From Chitinophagaceae bacterium UBA2791 (lineage in GTDB: Bacteria > Bacteroidota > Bacteroidia > Chitinophagales > Chitinophagaceae), in assembly GCA_002352105.1 (NCBI GenBank), contig DEHV01000020.1, forward strand, positions 80,404-125,737: a stretch of DNA of 45,334 bases, given 5' to 3'. Shown here piece by piece: positions 34,101 to 41,202 of the stretch (positions are counted from its first letter, which is position 1; every line of letters begins with the position of its first letter). The notes beneath the pieces were generated by a model. It saw only the letters and a program-made list of their open reading frames with translations, did not search any database and was not told where the DNA came from. The position numbers and the translations under genes are program-made.

Positions 34101-34496
34101 CTCCCCCTCATATCGGGTAGGCGGCGAAGGCGCTTTTCCTTTTTTAATGAAAATGGTGTTTACCTTAATGGCAAACTCCAGCGGCTGATCCTTCAGCATC
34201 TGCTGAAGAAAATCCTGCAGCGGCATACGATCCGCATGAACAGTTACGGGTCGCGCGCTTTTCAGTTGATTTGTCTTGTAAGAGACAAAATATCCCGTTT
34301 GTGCTTTCACTGCGTCCAACACGGTTTCTAAACGCGCATTTTTCATTGATAATGTAACCGTTTGCGATACCCCGGTTGCGGCTACCTGCAGACAACACCC
34401 TAATAAAAAAGCGCCGATGAGTTGCATACATCGAAAAGTTTTGGCTACATCCCCGTTTATGCCAAAAAAATGGCGGGGTAAAGCAGATAATTGCAT
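31104..34496 (-). CDS. SusC/RagA-family TonB-linked outer-membrane transporter with STN signalling domain
   Basis: A 1130-residue protein from ATG 34496. A long leader (first 23 residues before MQLIGAFLLGCCLQVAATG) is usual for this subfamily. Secretin/TonB short N-terminal domain at about 50-115 (LETVLDAVKAQTGYFVSYK), the part that signals to FecR anti-sigma factors. Carboxypeptidase-regulatory-like domain at about 140-220 (LKGLVTNSKGEPLEGVSVGI). TonB box and plug from about 228 (VVVVGYGVQKKVDVTGAI, IRGKGTLNDNSPLIVIDG, VTVLKDASAAIYGAQAANG). Then a large barrel to the end. STN plus neighbouring FecR and ECF sigma genes show induction by the imported glycan. Confidence 0.95.
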   Translation of the reverse strand: MQLSALPRHFFGINGDVAKTFRCMQLIGAFLLGCCLQVAATGVSQTVTLSMKNARLETVLDAVKAQTGYFVSYKTNQLKSARPVTVHADRMPLQDFLQQMLKDQPLEFAIKVNTIFIKKGKAPSPPTRYEGEKTIAIPPPVELKGLVTNSKGEPLEGVSVGIVGTNKGTITGSDGMFQLTVSDDQLPIELEFSYIGYERQVVKSGGQTMFKIALVESIDGFADVVVVGYGVQKKVDVTGAISVVKGVDIKQNPAANLSNSIAGRIPGVIINNRSGEPGRDASQIFIRGKGTLNDNSPLIVIDGIANAGSFDRLNPEDIESVTVLKDASAAIYGAQAANGVILVTTKRGKTGDPLITYDGNYSLTQPTRLPELINAWEYATYKNELNARTGLPAEFTEEQIQHYKDGDDLVNYPNTNWLNAILKDLSPQTRHSLSLRGGSEKVSYFVSGGYLYQDGIFRNSATNYNQYNLRSNLDANIHKNFKISLDIAGRIEDRRYSNVSGAELFSYTYGTFPTLPDFYPNGLPGAGVEAGRNPVLLASGASGFRKVKDYFLQSRIVFDLKLPSITEGLSLSGFAGYNFQFNNEKLLNDNWDSYRYDKNTDLYINYRNNLGPINLTESFRNYKLATYNIKLGYDRSFNQHKVGAFIAYEQSEGFDEGISAYRTGYLTNQIDQISLGGNTGLNNSGTAFQSARQNVFGRITYNFDERYLAEVILRYDGSFNFPVGRQWGTFPGVSLGWRISEESFFKNNVSFINQLKLRASWARLGNDKISPYQSQLQYNRDAGYYFGANLDRVPGLSLGVVPNPFVTWEVSDTKNLGIEASLWGGALNVNADYFFSKRNNILVSRNASIPTSTGLSSANLPAENIGKVSSNGFELELFHRGKLGGYLTYNIGLNFTHTQNKIDFIDEAAGVPDWQKAQGHRMDSWLLYKTDGIYRSQAEIDRSAHLAGVRPGDIKYIDLNGDGKITSNDQIRIYESATPLNIFGAPMGVRYKGIGLNLLWQGQSKAKQVIRPTFNPLTLPRWMYDDRWTAANTDGKMPASFAPNDNFNTLESDFWLRDASFIRLKTVELSYNFPTQTLSRFNVQNIEMYLSAFNLFTISKIKDYDPELSVSNGGYYPQTRIYNAGVRISL

Positions 34497-34573
34497 ACTT
34501 TCGTTTCTGTTTTAGGTTGATGAATAATAAGACTTCGAAACCTGAGTTTTTATTTGATTAGCCTGAACTTTTC

Positions 34574-34601
34574 CCGGATTCTGCCCCCCAGCAGAATCCG
34601 G
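34574..34601. repeat. Strong hairpin between fecR-type gene and susC
   Basis: Perfect 11-bp stem CCGGATTCTGC (34574-34584) and GCAGAATCCGG (34591-34601) with a 6-base loop. On the plus strand CTTCGTTTT follows, but on the minus strand, where the genes are read, no T-run follows. It sits in the 148-base gap after the anti-sigma gene and before susC, and so could set the ratio of regulator to transporter expression or act as an mRNA end. Confidence 0.7.
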
Positions 34602-34644
34602 CTTCGTTTTAAACAGACCTATGATAAAAATTATTAACTAAGTT

Positions 34645-35805
34645 TTATGGACCGCTGACGGTCAACGTCCTTCCCTGCAGATCAAACTGTACATCCGTAT
34701 CCTGCAAACCGCTTAAAAGCTGCTTCAATGTAAGGTTTCTGCCAATTTCCCCTCCTAACTCAATATTCTCTACATTCCCTTTATAACGGATATCCACGTC
34801 ATACCATCGGGCGATCTGCCTCATGACATCAGGAAGTTTAACCCGATGAAAATTAAATACGCCGTTTCTCCAAGCCAGATCCTGGGACAGGTTGGCTGGC
34901 CCTATTTTTCCTTCAACATACGATTCTCCCGGCTTAAGCTTCATATTGTTAACGCGAACAGCGCCATTCAGGAGAGATATTTTTACGCCTTTTTCGTCTC
35001 GATAGCTGTTTACATTAAAAGCGGTGCCCATTACCGTAACCTCCTCCATATAAGTCTTTACCCTAAAAGGCCTGGCAGGATCCCGAACAACTTCGAAGTA
35101 AGCCTCTCCGGTGATGCTCACCTCCCGCGTATCTCCCGAAAAAGAAGTTGGATAGGTAATGCTGCTGGCCGCATTTAACCAAACCTGTGTTCCATCAGCC
35201 AGCGTAAGTTTGTACTGCCCTCCGTTTGGAGTGCGCATGGTATTATAAACAACAACTTCTGATTCAGGGTAACTTAATGCGCCTCCGTCGTTGTGAATGA
35301 TCAATCCTTCGTCGACAATAGTTTGACGCGGTTGATCGGTTAGCTCGATCTCCTTGCCATTGCTTAAGACGAGCGTTGCCATAGTAGAACCAGGGAGTTT
35401 GTCCTCTTCTGCCACGGGCATTTCCAACGGCTGTGGAGTTTTTTGCAGAGAGGGTTGCTTAAAATAAAAGTAGGCCCCGAAACACAGCAGAACAATTGCC
35501 GCCGCCGCATATTTGAAATTGAAAGATCTCCGCGATCCGGACAGGCGAGCGCTCGCCTGAGATTCAGCCGTTCCGTTGTTCGCCCGCGCAAGATCAGTCA
35601 TTAATGCTTTCTCCAGATAGGGCAATAACCTATCCTGAAATTCCGGGGCATCCTTGGTTGCGTCAAATATCTCGGCTCCTGCCGACATTACCGCGCCCCT
35701 GTTGGCATCATCGGCCAATAACCTGGTAAGCTCATCTAATTCAGGCCGGGTCAAAGTTTGATTGACCCAACCATTAAGAAGATATATGATGTGTTCTCTG
35801 TCCAT
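34645..35805 (-). CDS. FecR-type anti-sigma factor (DUF4974 C-terminus)
   Basis: Start ATG 35805 (MDREHIIYLLNGWVNQTLT) gives 386 residues; a TTG nine codons further out is less likely. The cytosolic N-terminal part (about 1-95) holds helical sigma-binding segments. One transmembrane helix lies at about 97-116 (YAAAAIVLLCFGAYFYF). The periplasmic FecR domain follows at about 185-290 (TPNGGQYKLTLADGTQVWLN, ASSITYPTSFSG, VSITGEAYFEV, VMGTAFNVNSY). The C-terminal DUF4974 domain is at about 315-385 (FHRVKLPDVMRQIARWYDVD). It should hold the ECF sigma factor until the STN domain of the SusC protein signals. Its gene is separated from the sigma gene by a propeller lipoprotein gene, which is unusual. 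Confidence 0.93.
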   Translation of the reverse strand: MDREHIIYLLNGWVNQTLTRPELDELTRLLADDANRGAVMSAGAEIFDATKDAPEFQDRLLPYLEKALMTDLARANNGTAESQASARLSGSRRSFNFKYAAAAIVLLCFGAYFYFKQPSLQKTPQPLEMPVAEEDKLPGSTMATLVLSNGKEIELTDQPRQTIVDEGLIIHNDGGALSYPESEVVVYNTMRTPNGGQYKLTLADGTQVWLNAASSITYPTSFSGDTREVSITGEAYFEVVRDPARPFRVKTYMEEVTVMGTAFNVNSYRDEKGVKISLLNGAVRVNNMKLKPGESYVEGKIGPANLSQDLAWRNGVFNFHRVKLPDVMRQIARWYDVDIRYKGNVENIELGGEIGRNLTLKQLLSGLQDTDVQFDLQGRTLTVSGP

Positions 35806-35856
35806 TTTCAAAAGAGCGGTTGATCCTCCCAATGCTAAGACGCTTTTAAAAAGTCC

Positions 35857-35872
35857 ATTGTGAGTATGGGCA
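35857..35872. repeat. Copy A of a 16-bp exact repeat, upstream of the anti-sigma gene
   Basis: ATTGTGAGTATGGGCA (plus-strand reading) followed after three bases by AAATATT. The same 16 bases and spacing occur at 38289-38304. The surrounding bases are also alike (GACGCTTTTAAAAAGTCC against GACTTTTTTGAAAGCTCT). On the minus strand it reads TGCCCATACTCACAAT and ends 52 bases before the FecR-type ATG. A regulatory site of the ECF switch is a natural inference. Confidence 0.7.
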
Positions 35873-35923
35873 GGGAAATATTTACTATATTAAATACCAT
35901 TAAAGATCAATACCAATTGAAGC

Positions 35924-37189
35924 TTAAATGGTTAATTTGAAAATATAAACTTGTCGGCTACCTGAATGTGTGGAATTAAATCCGATTATGTCGCCCTTTG
36001 AACTCCATCTACAGTGAATGTCGCAACGCCAAAATCCTTCTCGGCTATATTCTTGAGGTTCGCTAAATCTTCCAAGCGGTAAAATTGCCTGTGTCTCCAT
36101 ATTAAGTAAATAAATTTTTTGCTCTCTTAATATCGACGGATAGGTATCAGTCACCATCCATTTCTTATCTGGAGAAAATGTAGGGTGGCCATCATAATCC
36201 AATAGCCCGCCGCCTAATCTTTCATAATTATTCTGCCCAATAGTAAATAATACATGCGAATACTGCTTGCCTTGATAATTAGCTGTAACCAATAATTCAT
36301 CATCATTTAACCAGTCGAAATGAGAACCGCCCCAATCAGCATCAGCAGGAAAACATCTCTGTAAATTGGTTCCATCTGTATTAATTGTAAACGAAGTGGT
36401 ATAACGCCCTTTATCGCTTAAATTGTTTTTTTGCCTTCCAAAGAAAAACAGCTTGGTTCCTCCCTTACTAAATTTTGCATGATTAAACCATAATAGTCCG
36501 CTATCTCCTACTGGCGGAACTAAATCCTTCACTTGGTAGTAAGAGAGCAAGAGCTTCGTTTCGCCTGTTTCAAGATTCATCAAAAAAATTCCGTCATCCT
36601 TAGGAAAGGCGATATCCTTATGCGAATCCTGGCCATCTCCTCCATATCCATAACCAGGACGCGTTAACCTTATTCTCGAAAAATTAAGGCTTACCGCTTC
36701 TTTACCATCTTCAGATACAGCGCCAACTGGGTAAGGAAACATTTTTATTTCCTTTTTTGTATGAACATTCATGATTATAGAGACGAACCGGCCATCTTTG
36801 TAATCATTATAAATAATCAGTGAATCAGGCGAAGTTCCGAGCCAGTGAGCCATACATCCTTGTTGGAAGTTCCATGCCCTGGTTTTCGTCAATGGAATAA
36901 ATTCATGGGTTTCCAGATCCACTAATCCCAAAGTAGCAGGTTCATTTACGTTATCTGGTAGTTTAAATTTCAAATCAGTCTCCAGGACAGTAGCGTACCG
37001 TCCTGATTTATCAAATGAATTTATTCCAGAATAACTTGCAAAAAGATGTTCGTGGCTGTTATCGGTTATTTGAATGACCTCGCTAATTTTTGGGAAAATG
37101 ACGCTTTCCTCTTTATTCTCTTTTTTACTACTACATGAATAAATTGACGCTAAAAGTCCTCCAATCAAAAATAAATCTGACTTTTTCAT
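35924..37189 (-). CDS. Surface-type lipoprotein with TolB/WD40-like beta-propeller, function unknown
   Basis: A 421-residue protein. Signal peptide with lipobox-like IYSC, Cys19, followed by SSKKENKEES, a charged stretch fitting export to the cell surface. The remainder holds beta-propeller-like repeats: LGLVDLETHEFIPL, SIIMNVHTKKEIKMFPY, IFLMNLETGETKLLLSYYQ, HPTFSPDKKWMVTDTYPS, IYLLNMETQAILPLG and a final WRCDIHCRWSSKGDIIGFNS. The HPTFSPDKKW and CRWSSKG segments resemble TolB and oligogalacturonate-lyase-type propellers. It sits between the sigma and anti-sigma genes of the PUL. The stretch is visibly more A+T-rich than its surroundings, so it may be a late insertion. A carbohydrate-binding or sensing role is only inferred. 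Confidence 0.75.
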   Translation of the reverse strand: MKKSDLFLIGGLLASIYSCSSKKENKEESVIFPKISEVIQITDNSHEHLFASYSGINSFDKSGRYATVLETDLKFKLPDNVNEPATLGLVDLETHEFIPLTKTRAWNFQQGCMAHWLGTSPDSLIIYNDYKDGRFVSIIMNVHTKKEIKMFPYPVGAVSEDGKEAVSLNFSRIRLTRPGYGYGGDGQDSHKDIAFPKDDGIFLMNLETGETKLLLSYYQVKDLVPPVGDSGLLWFNHAKFSKGGTKLFFFGRQKNNLSDKGRYTTSFTINTDGTNLQRCFPADADWGGSHFDWLNDDELLVTANYQGKQYSHVLFTIGQNNYERLGGGLLDYDGHPTFSPDKKWMVTDTYPSILREQKIYLLNMETQAILPLGRFSEPQEYSREGFWRCDIHCRWSSKGDIIGFNSTHSGSRQVYIFKLTI

Positions 37190-37480
37190 TCGTATATATT
37201 TTTAATTTACAGAAAGACAAGGTTTCTGCTCAAACCTGAAACATCATGCATTGAGGATTATAACTACACGGGCAATTGGAATATTAATATTAACGCGTGC
37301 GCTATTAAAAACTTAAGACTTGTTTGATTTGAGCTAATTTTTCCCGTTCAAATGATCGATCCAGCACAAAACTGGCATGAAAAAGAGTTTTGGCGTTGCG
37401 CATCTGTTTCAGAAAGCTTCGTCGCTAACCAAAACAACAGCACAACGTTTTTTTAATTCAAACTATTACGACGCTATTTT
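37190..37480. other. A+T-rich intergenic region downstream of the sigma gene
   Basis: About 290 bases between the propeller lipoprotein and the end of the sigma gene. No gene, hairpin or promoter is convincing. It holds a long A/T-rich tract around 37440-37540. Confidence 0.4.
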
Positions 37481-38086
37481 TCAACATTCATTAATAACGC
37501 AACACGTTAAAATAAATAAAAGACTAACAAGACTTTTACCATTACGAAAGAGACAGTCCTTGATATATTTCCTGGAAGCGCTAATGGCCTGGCGCACATA
37601 ATCAGGATTCAAATTCAGTTCCTTAGCGATTTCATAAGAATTTAAACCTCCATTCCTGCTCAAATAGTAGATCTTTTTTCTTTGTTGGGGAAGATTATCT
37701 ATTGCATCCTGGATAATCTTTTCCGTTTCTTTATAAGCAAACACTTCCTCAGGACCTGAAACAATAATATCTGAAAAATGTGCAGATAATCGCAATTTGT
37801 TCTGCTTAGCAAGTTTGCCGAGATAATCCAGACATTCATTTAAAGCGACTCTATTGAAATAGGCCCTTGCAGCAACCACATCCCTTAATTTATTGCGATG
37901 TACCCAAAGCTTGATAAAGGTCTCCTGCAATACTTCCGAAGCGCCGTACTTATCCCATATCATACGGCGAATGTTGGCCTCTAATAAAGGGGCATAGGAA
38001 CGAAACAGCTTTGCAAAAGCCTCCCCATCGCCTTCGGCTGAAAGGTCCAGAAGCGCGCGCTCCTCATATTTAGAGTTATGGTTCAA
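37481..38086 (-). CDS. ECF RNA polymerase sigma factor of the PUL
   Basis: A 201-residue sigma factor; the frame starts at TTG 38086 (MNHNSKYEERALLDLSAEGD), with an in-frame stop upstream and no better ATG. Region 2 lies at about 20-90 (AFAKLFRSYAPLLEANI, ASEVLQETFIKLWVHR, FNRVALNECLDYL). Region 4 lies at about 125-180 (NLPQQRKKIYYLSRNGGLNS, YEIAKELNLNPDYVRQAISA). The last residues GKSLVSLLFILTCCVINEC are hydrophobic, a tail often seen in this Bacteroidota ECF family. It is the likely activator of the SusC/SusD operon through the FecR-type protein. The gene is A+T-rich and separated from fecR by the propeller gene. Confidence 0.9.
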   Translation of the reverse strand: MNHNSKYEERALLDLSAEGDGEAFAKLFRSYAPLLEANIRRMIWDKYGASEVLQETFIKLWVHRNKLRDVVAARAYFNRVALNECLDYLGKLAKQNKLRLSAHFSDIIVSGPEEVFAYKETEKIIQDAIDNLPQQRKKIYYLSRNGGLNSYEIAKELNLNPDYVRQAISASRKYIKDCLFRNGKSLVSLLFILTCCVINEC

Positions 38087-38288
38087 TTGGTTACTATAGC
38101 CTAAGATATAAAATTACTTAAACCCTATCGGGAAATACTAATCCAAACATCAGCGCTCCGCCCCGGCGCCTCAGAGATATTGTAAACATACAACCAGCCG
38201 CCGCCTTCTTACTTTAAAGAAAAAAAATATTTTTATCAATCTTCAAGGTAAGTTAACCTTTCTTATTCTAGACTTTTTTGAAAGCTCT

Positions 38289-38304
38289 ATTGTGAGTATG
38301 GGCA
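38289..38304. repeat. Copy B of the 16-bp exact repeat, upstream of the sigma gene
   Basis: Same ATTGTGAGTATGGGCA and downstream AAATATT as copy A at 35857-35872. It lies about 200 bases before the sigma-factor start on the minus strand. That is farther than copy A from its gene, so it may mark a displaced sigma/anti-sigma boundary or a distal regulatory site. Confidence 0.7.
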
Positions 38305-38391
38305 AAAAAATATTACAAAATAAATAAGATGCTGACACCCCATTAAATGATAGAGATCATGGTTGTTTGATGCGATAAAACTTCGGATATA

Positions 38392-38564
38392 AAAGTCTCT
38401 TTAACAATTTCAGCGGACTTTGCCCGTCGAAGATCGCTCCAGTGACCAAAAGTAGGCCGGATAGAAGAAATACGCCTGACAAGAAAAAGCCAGCCTTCGC
38501 CCTACGGGCTTTGGCTGGCGAAAGTCTCTTTCGCGTCTTCCGCGGACTTCGTCCGCAGAAGCCC
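38392..38564. repeat. Two degenerate copies of a hairpin-containing repeat downstream of tRNA-Asp
   Basis: AAAGTCTCTTT followed by about ten variable bases, GCGGACTT and a CCG/GTCCGC-GAAG arm appears at 38392-38434 and again at 38521-38564. The second copy folds as GCGGAC-TTC-GTCCGC (38542-38556). An open frame of 69 codons on the minus strand crosses these elements and the terminator between them and is not considered a gene. Confidence 0.55.
38484..38519 (-). terminator. Second intrinsic terminator behind tRNA-Asp
   Basis: On the minus strand GCCAGCC (38519-38513) pairs with GGCTGGC (38495-38489); inside are a 3x3 internal loop and an inner GCCC-GTA-GGGC hairpin. A run of five T (38488-38484 as A on plus) follows. 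It lies about 90 bases behind the tRNA. Confidence 0.65.
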
Positions 38565-38568
38565 ACCT

Positions 38569-38603
38569 AAAAAAAACCCACCTGCGCTAAAGCTTCGGTG
38601 GGT
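38569..38603 (-). terminator. Intrinsic terminator of tRNA-Asp
   Basis: Minus strand ACCCACC (38603-38597) and GGTGGGT (38582-38576) form a 7-bp stem with a 14-base loop, followed by eight T. It starts six bases after the tRNA 3' end. Confidence 0.75.
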
Positions 38604-38608
38604 GAAGG

Positions 38609-38682
38609 CGGACTGGACGGGACTCGAACCCGCGACCTCCGCCGTGACAGGGCGGCATTCTAACCAACTGAACTACCAATCC
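38609..38682 (-). tRNA. tRNA-Asp (anticodon GTC)
   Basis: A complete cloverleaf on the minus strand, 74 bases. The acceptor arms GGATTGG and CCAGTCC pair with one G-T. The D-arm is GTTCAGTTGGTTAGAA-like, the anticodon stem-loop is CCGCC-CTGTCAC-GGCGG with anticodon GTC, and the T-arm contains GGGTTCGAGTCCC. The CCA end is not encoded. It is transcribed towards the PUL and followed by two intrinsic terminators. Confidence 0.96.
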
Positions 38683-38988
38683 TTAGCTTCCGAAAAACTA
38701 TCTCCGGAAACGGAGGGCAAAGATAGGGAACGGAAACATTCCTCCCAACAAAATTATCTTTAAGCAACGACTCTTTTCGAATTTTTATCCGCAGCCCCAC
38801 AAAGCGTTAAGACTAAACCGGGCGGCCGCCTGTCTTTAAGCATTGGTTCATTTTAAATTTTTATACGCGGCTGCGTAGGACGCTGAACCTGAGACAGCCT
38901 TTCCGATATTCCTCTCCGGCAATAGCCAATGTCAATATAATATCAAATTATTACCTTCATGCCTTAATTTTACAGATTATATTCGCTT
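38683..38988. other. Intergenic region between tRNA-Asp and accA
   Basis: About 300 bases without a gene. It should hold the tRNA promoter and the accA promoter. TAATTTTA at about 38964-38971 before accA resembles the -7 box TAnnTTTG with one mismatch, but no clear -33 box was found. Nothing else stands out. Confidence 0.4.
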
Positions 38989-39990
38989 ATGCCACAGGAT
39001 AAAAACAGACAATTTCTTGATTTTGAAAAGCCTATCAAGGATCTTTTTGAAGACATCGAAAAGCTGAAGCAGACGGCCGAGAAAAGCAAGGTGGATCTTA
39101 GCGATTCGATCAATAAACTGCAGGCCCAGGTAATGGAGAAACGAAGGGAGATTACCGCCCAGTTAACGCCCTGGCAAAAAGTGCAGCTCAGCCGGCATCC
39201 CGACCGGCCATACACCCAGAAATATATCGATAAGATCTTCACCGATTTTATCGAGCTCTTTGGCGACCGGAACGTAAAAGATGATAAGGCCATGATCGGC
39301 GGCTTTGCCTCCCTGGACGGCCAGACCGTAATGGTTATCGGTCAACAGAAAGGCAGCAATACCAAGAAAAGGCAGCTGCGCAATTTCGGAATGGCCAATC
39401 CCGAAGGATATCGCAAAGCGCTCCGCCTGATGAAACTGGCGGAAAAATTCAATAAACCCATTATCACCCTGATCGATACCCCCGGCGCCTATCCCGGATT
39501 GGAAGCGGAAGAACGGGGCCAGGGAGAAGCGATCGCCCGCAATATTTATGAAATGATGCGCCTTAAAGTGCCGGTTATCTGCGTCATTATCGGAGAAGGC
39601 GCTTCCGGGGGAGCCCTGGGCATCGGCGTGGGCGACCGCATCTTCATGCTGGAAAATGCCTGGTATACGGTGATCTCTCCTGAAAATTGCAGTTCTATCC
39701 TCTGGCGTAGCTGGGACCAGAAAGAAAAAGCCGCTGAACAACTGAAACTTACTCCCGATCATATGAAAAACTTCGGCCTGATCGACAGTATCATAAAAGA
39801 GCCGCTGGGCGGGGCGCACTGGGATTACGATGAAGCCTCAGCCCTGCTCAAGCCTCATCTGGTCAATACCATTAAGGAATTACAACAGATAGATCCTGAA
39901 CTTCGAATCAAACAACGCATCCAAAAATTTGTCTCCATGGGCTTCTGGGACGAAACAGGAGACGAGCAGGGATCTTCGCCTGGCGCGTAA
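38989..39990 (+). CDS. accA: Acetyl-CoA carboxylase carboxyltransferase subunit alpha
   Basis: A 333-residue carboxyltransferase alpha subunit that, with AccD, passes the carboxyl group from biotin to acetyl-CoA in fatty-acid synthesis. The N-terminal helical part FLDFEKPIKDLFEDIEKLKQ is typical of AccA. The crotonase-fold catalytic part includes WQKVQLSRHPDRPYTQKYID, DRNVKDDKAMIGGFA, ITLIDTPGAYPGLEAEERGQ and the oxyanion segment GEGASGGALGIGVGD at about 202-216. Length is standard. Single gene on the plus strand after tRNA-Asp. Confidence 0.97.
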   Translation: MPQDKNRQFLDFEKPIKDLFEDIEKLKQTAEKSKVDLSDSINKLQAQVMEKRREITAQLTPWQKVQLSRHPDRPYTQKYIDKIFTDFIELFGDRNVKDDKAMIGGFASLDGQTVMVIGQQKGSNTKKRQLRNFGMANPEGYRKALRLMKLAEKFNKPIITLIDTPGAYPGLEAEERGQGEAIARNIYEMMRLKVPVICVIIGEGASGGALGIGVGDRIFMLENAWYTVISPENCSSILWRSWDQKEKAAEQLKLTPDHMKNFGLIDSIIKEPLGGAHWDYDEASALLKPHLVNTIKELQQIDPELRIKQRIQKFVSMGFWDETGDEQGSSPGA

Positions 39991-40222
39991 ACCCATCGGC
40001 CCGGAGCCTGCCTTAAAGTTTTACCGGTTCTAAATTTGTCATGCAGCTGCATATCGGTTTCCCGGCTCAGGAACAATAATCCTACCTCCGATGATGTATG
40101 GCTTCCACTCGCGTAGGCAAGGCTTCCTGTCCTTGTTTCCTGACCCCGTGCAGAACAGGAATTCCCGGCCAATCCGTTAACAAAACAACAGGCCAAAAGG
40201 ATAAATGAGTCCGAATAAAACC

Positions 40223-40230
40223 TAATTTTG
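40223..40230 (+). promoter_or_regulatory. Candidate -7 box for dapA
   Basis: TAATTTTG matches the Bacteroidota -7 pattern TAnnTTTG and lies 57 bases before the dapA ATG. No clear TTG -33 element is seen at the expected distance, so the call is weak. Confidence 0.3.
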
Positions 40231-40287
40231 CAGTTCGATGCTGATCACCACAGATAGCTCGTATTTATAATTTTTTAATTTCTCTGA

Positions 40288-41202
40288 ATGTCATTACGTG
40301 AAACATTAAAAGGTACAGGGGTAGCGATCATCACGCCTTTTGATACCAATAGCGCAGTGGATTTTGACGCCCTCGGCCGGATGATCGAAAAACTGATTGG
40401 CGAAGGCATCGATTATATTGTCACCCTGGGCACTACCGGGGAAGCTCCCACCCTTTCCAAGGAAGAAAAGATCAATATCATCGAATATACTTACGAAAAA
40501 ACAGCCAACCGCGTACCCATCGTGGTAGGCATTGGCGGTAATAACACCCAGGAACTGATCAGGGACCTTGAAAAGTTTCCCCTGGCGCAATCCGTTGCCG
40601 TATTGAGCGCTTCGCCTTATTATAATAAACCCTCGCAGGAGGGTATTTTCCAGCATTACCAGACGCTGGCAAAAGCATCTCCCAAACCGATCATTTTATA
40701 CAATGTACCGCTGCGGACGGGAAGAAATATGACTGCCGCGACCACTTTACGACTCGCGAACGAGGTTCCCAATATCGCGGGCATTAAAGAAGCCAGCGGA
40801 GATATGGCCCAATGCATGCATATCCTGCGCGACAGGCCTGCTGATTTTCTTGTGGTGAGCGGCGATGATGCGCTGGCCCTGCCCCAGCTTGCCTGCGGAC
40901 TTGACGGCGTGATCAGCGTAGCGGCCAATCATTTCGTAAGGCCCTTCACAGATATGATCAGGTATTGCCTGGATGGAGATTTTGCCGCGGCAAAGGAAAT
41001 TAACGACCAGTTGATCGAAGCGTATGAGCTCATGTTCTGCGAAAACAATCCCGCCGGCGTTAAAGCATTCCTCGCCGAATCCGGTATTATCGGTAACAAT
41101 CTTCGCCTGCCGCTGACCCCGTTAAGCGAATCTGTTCAGCAAAAAGTAAGGGCGTTCCAATCTACTTTCTTTAAGAAGAATCTGCAAAAGGCCAACGCCT
41201 GA
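40288..41202 (+). CDS. dapA: 4-hydroxy-tetrahydrodipicolinate synthase
   Basis: A 304-residue class I aldolase catalysing condensation of pyruvate with aspartate-semialdehyde, the first step of the lysine/diaminopimelate branch. Landmarks: GTGVAIITPFD at the start, GTTGEAPTLS at 48-57 (substrate-binding Thr pair), SPYYNKPSQEG at 109-119, LYNVPLRTGR with Tyr138 and Arg143, and the Schiff-base Lys167 in AGIKEASGD. C-terminal helical domain is of normal length. Single gene, plus strand; no operon partner within the window. Confidence 0.97.
   Translation: MSLRETLKGTGVAIITPFDTNSAVDFDALGRMIEKLIGEGIDYIVTLGTTGEAPTLSKEEKINIIEYTYEKTANRVPIVVGIGGNNTQELIRDLEKFPLAQSVAVLSASPYYNKPSQEGIFQHYQTLAKASPKPIILYNVPLRTGRNMTAATTLRLANEVPNIAGIKEASGDMAQCMHILRDRPADFLVVSGDDALALPQLACGLDGVISVAANHFVRPFTDMIRYCLDGDFAAAKEINDQLIEAYELMFCENNPAGVKAFLAESGIIGNNLRLPLTPLSESVQQKVRAFQSTFFKKNLQKANA

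Noticed and set aside
38357..38566. 69-codon minus-strand frame behind tRNA-Asp
   Set aside because: It consists of repeat and terminator sequence; its Lys/Arg/Ala-rich start comes from the hairpin modules.
38609..38682. tRNA-Asp as attachment site of a genomic island carrying the PUL
   Set aside because: The tRNA 3' end points to the PUL, but I see no second copy of the tRNA 3' end and no integrase gene in the window.
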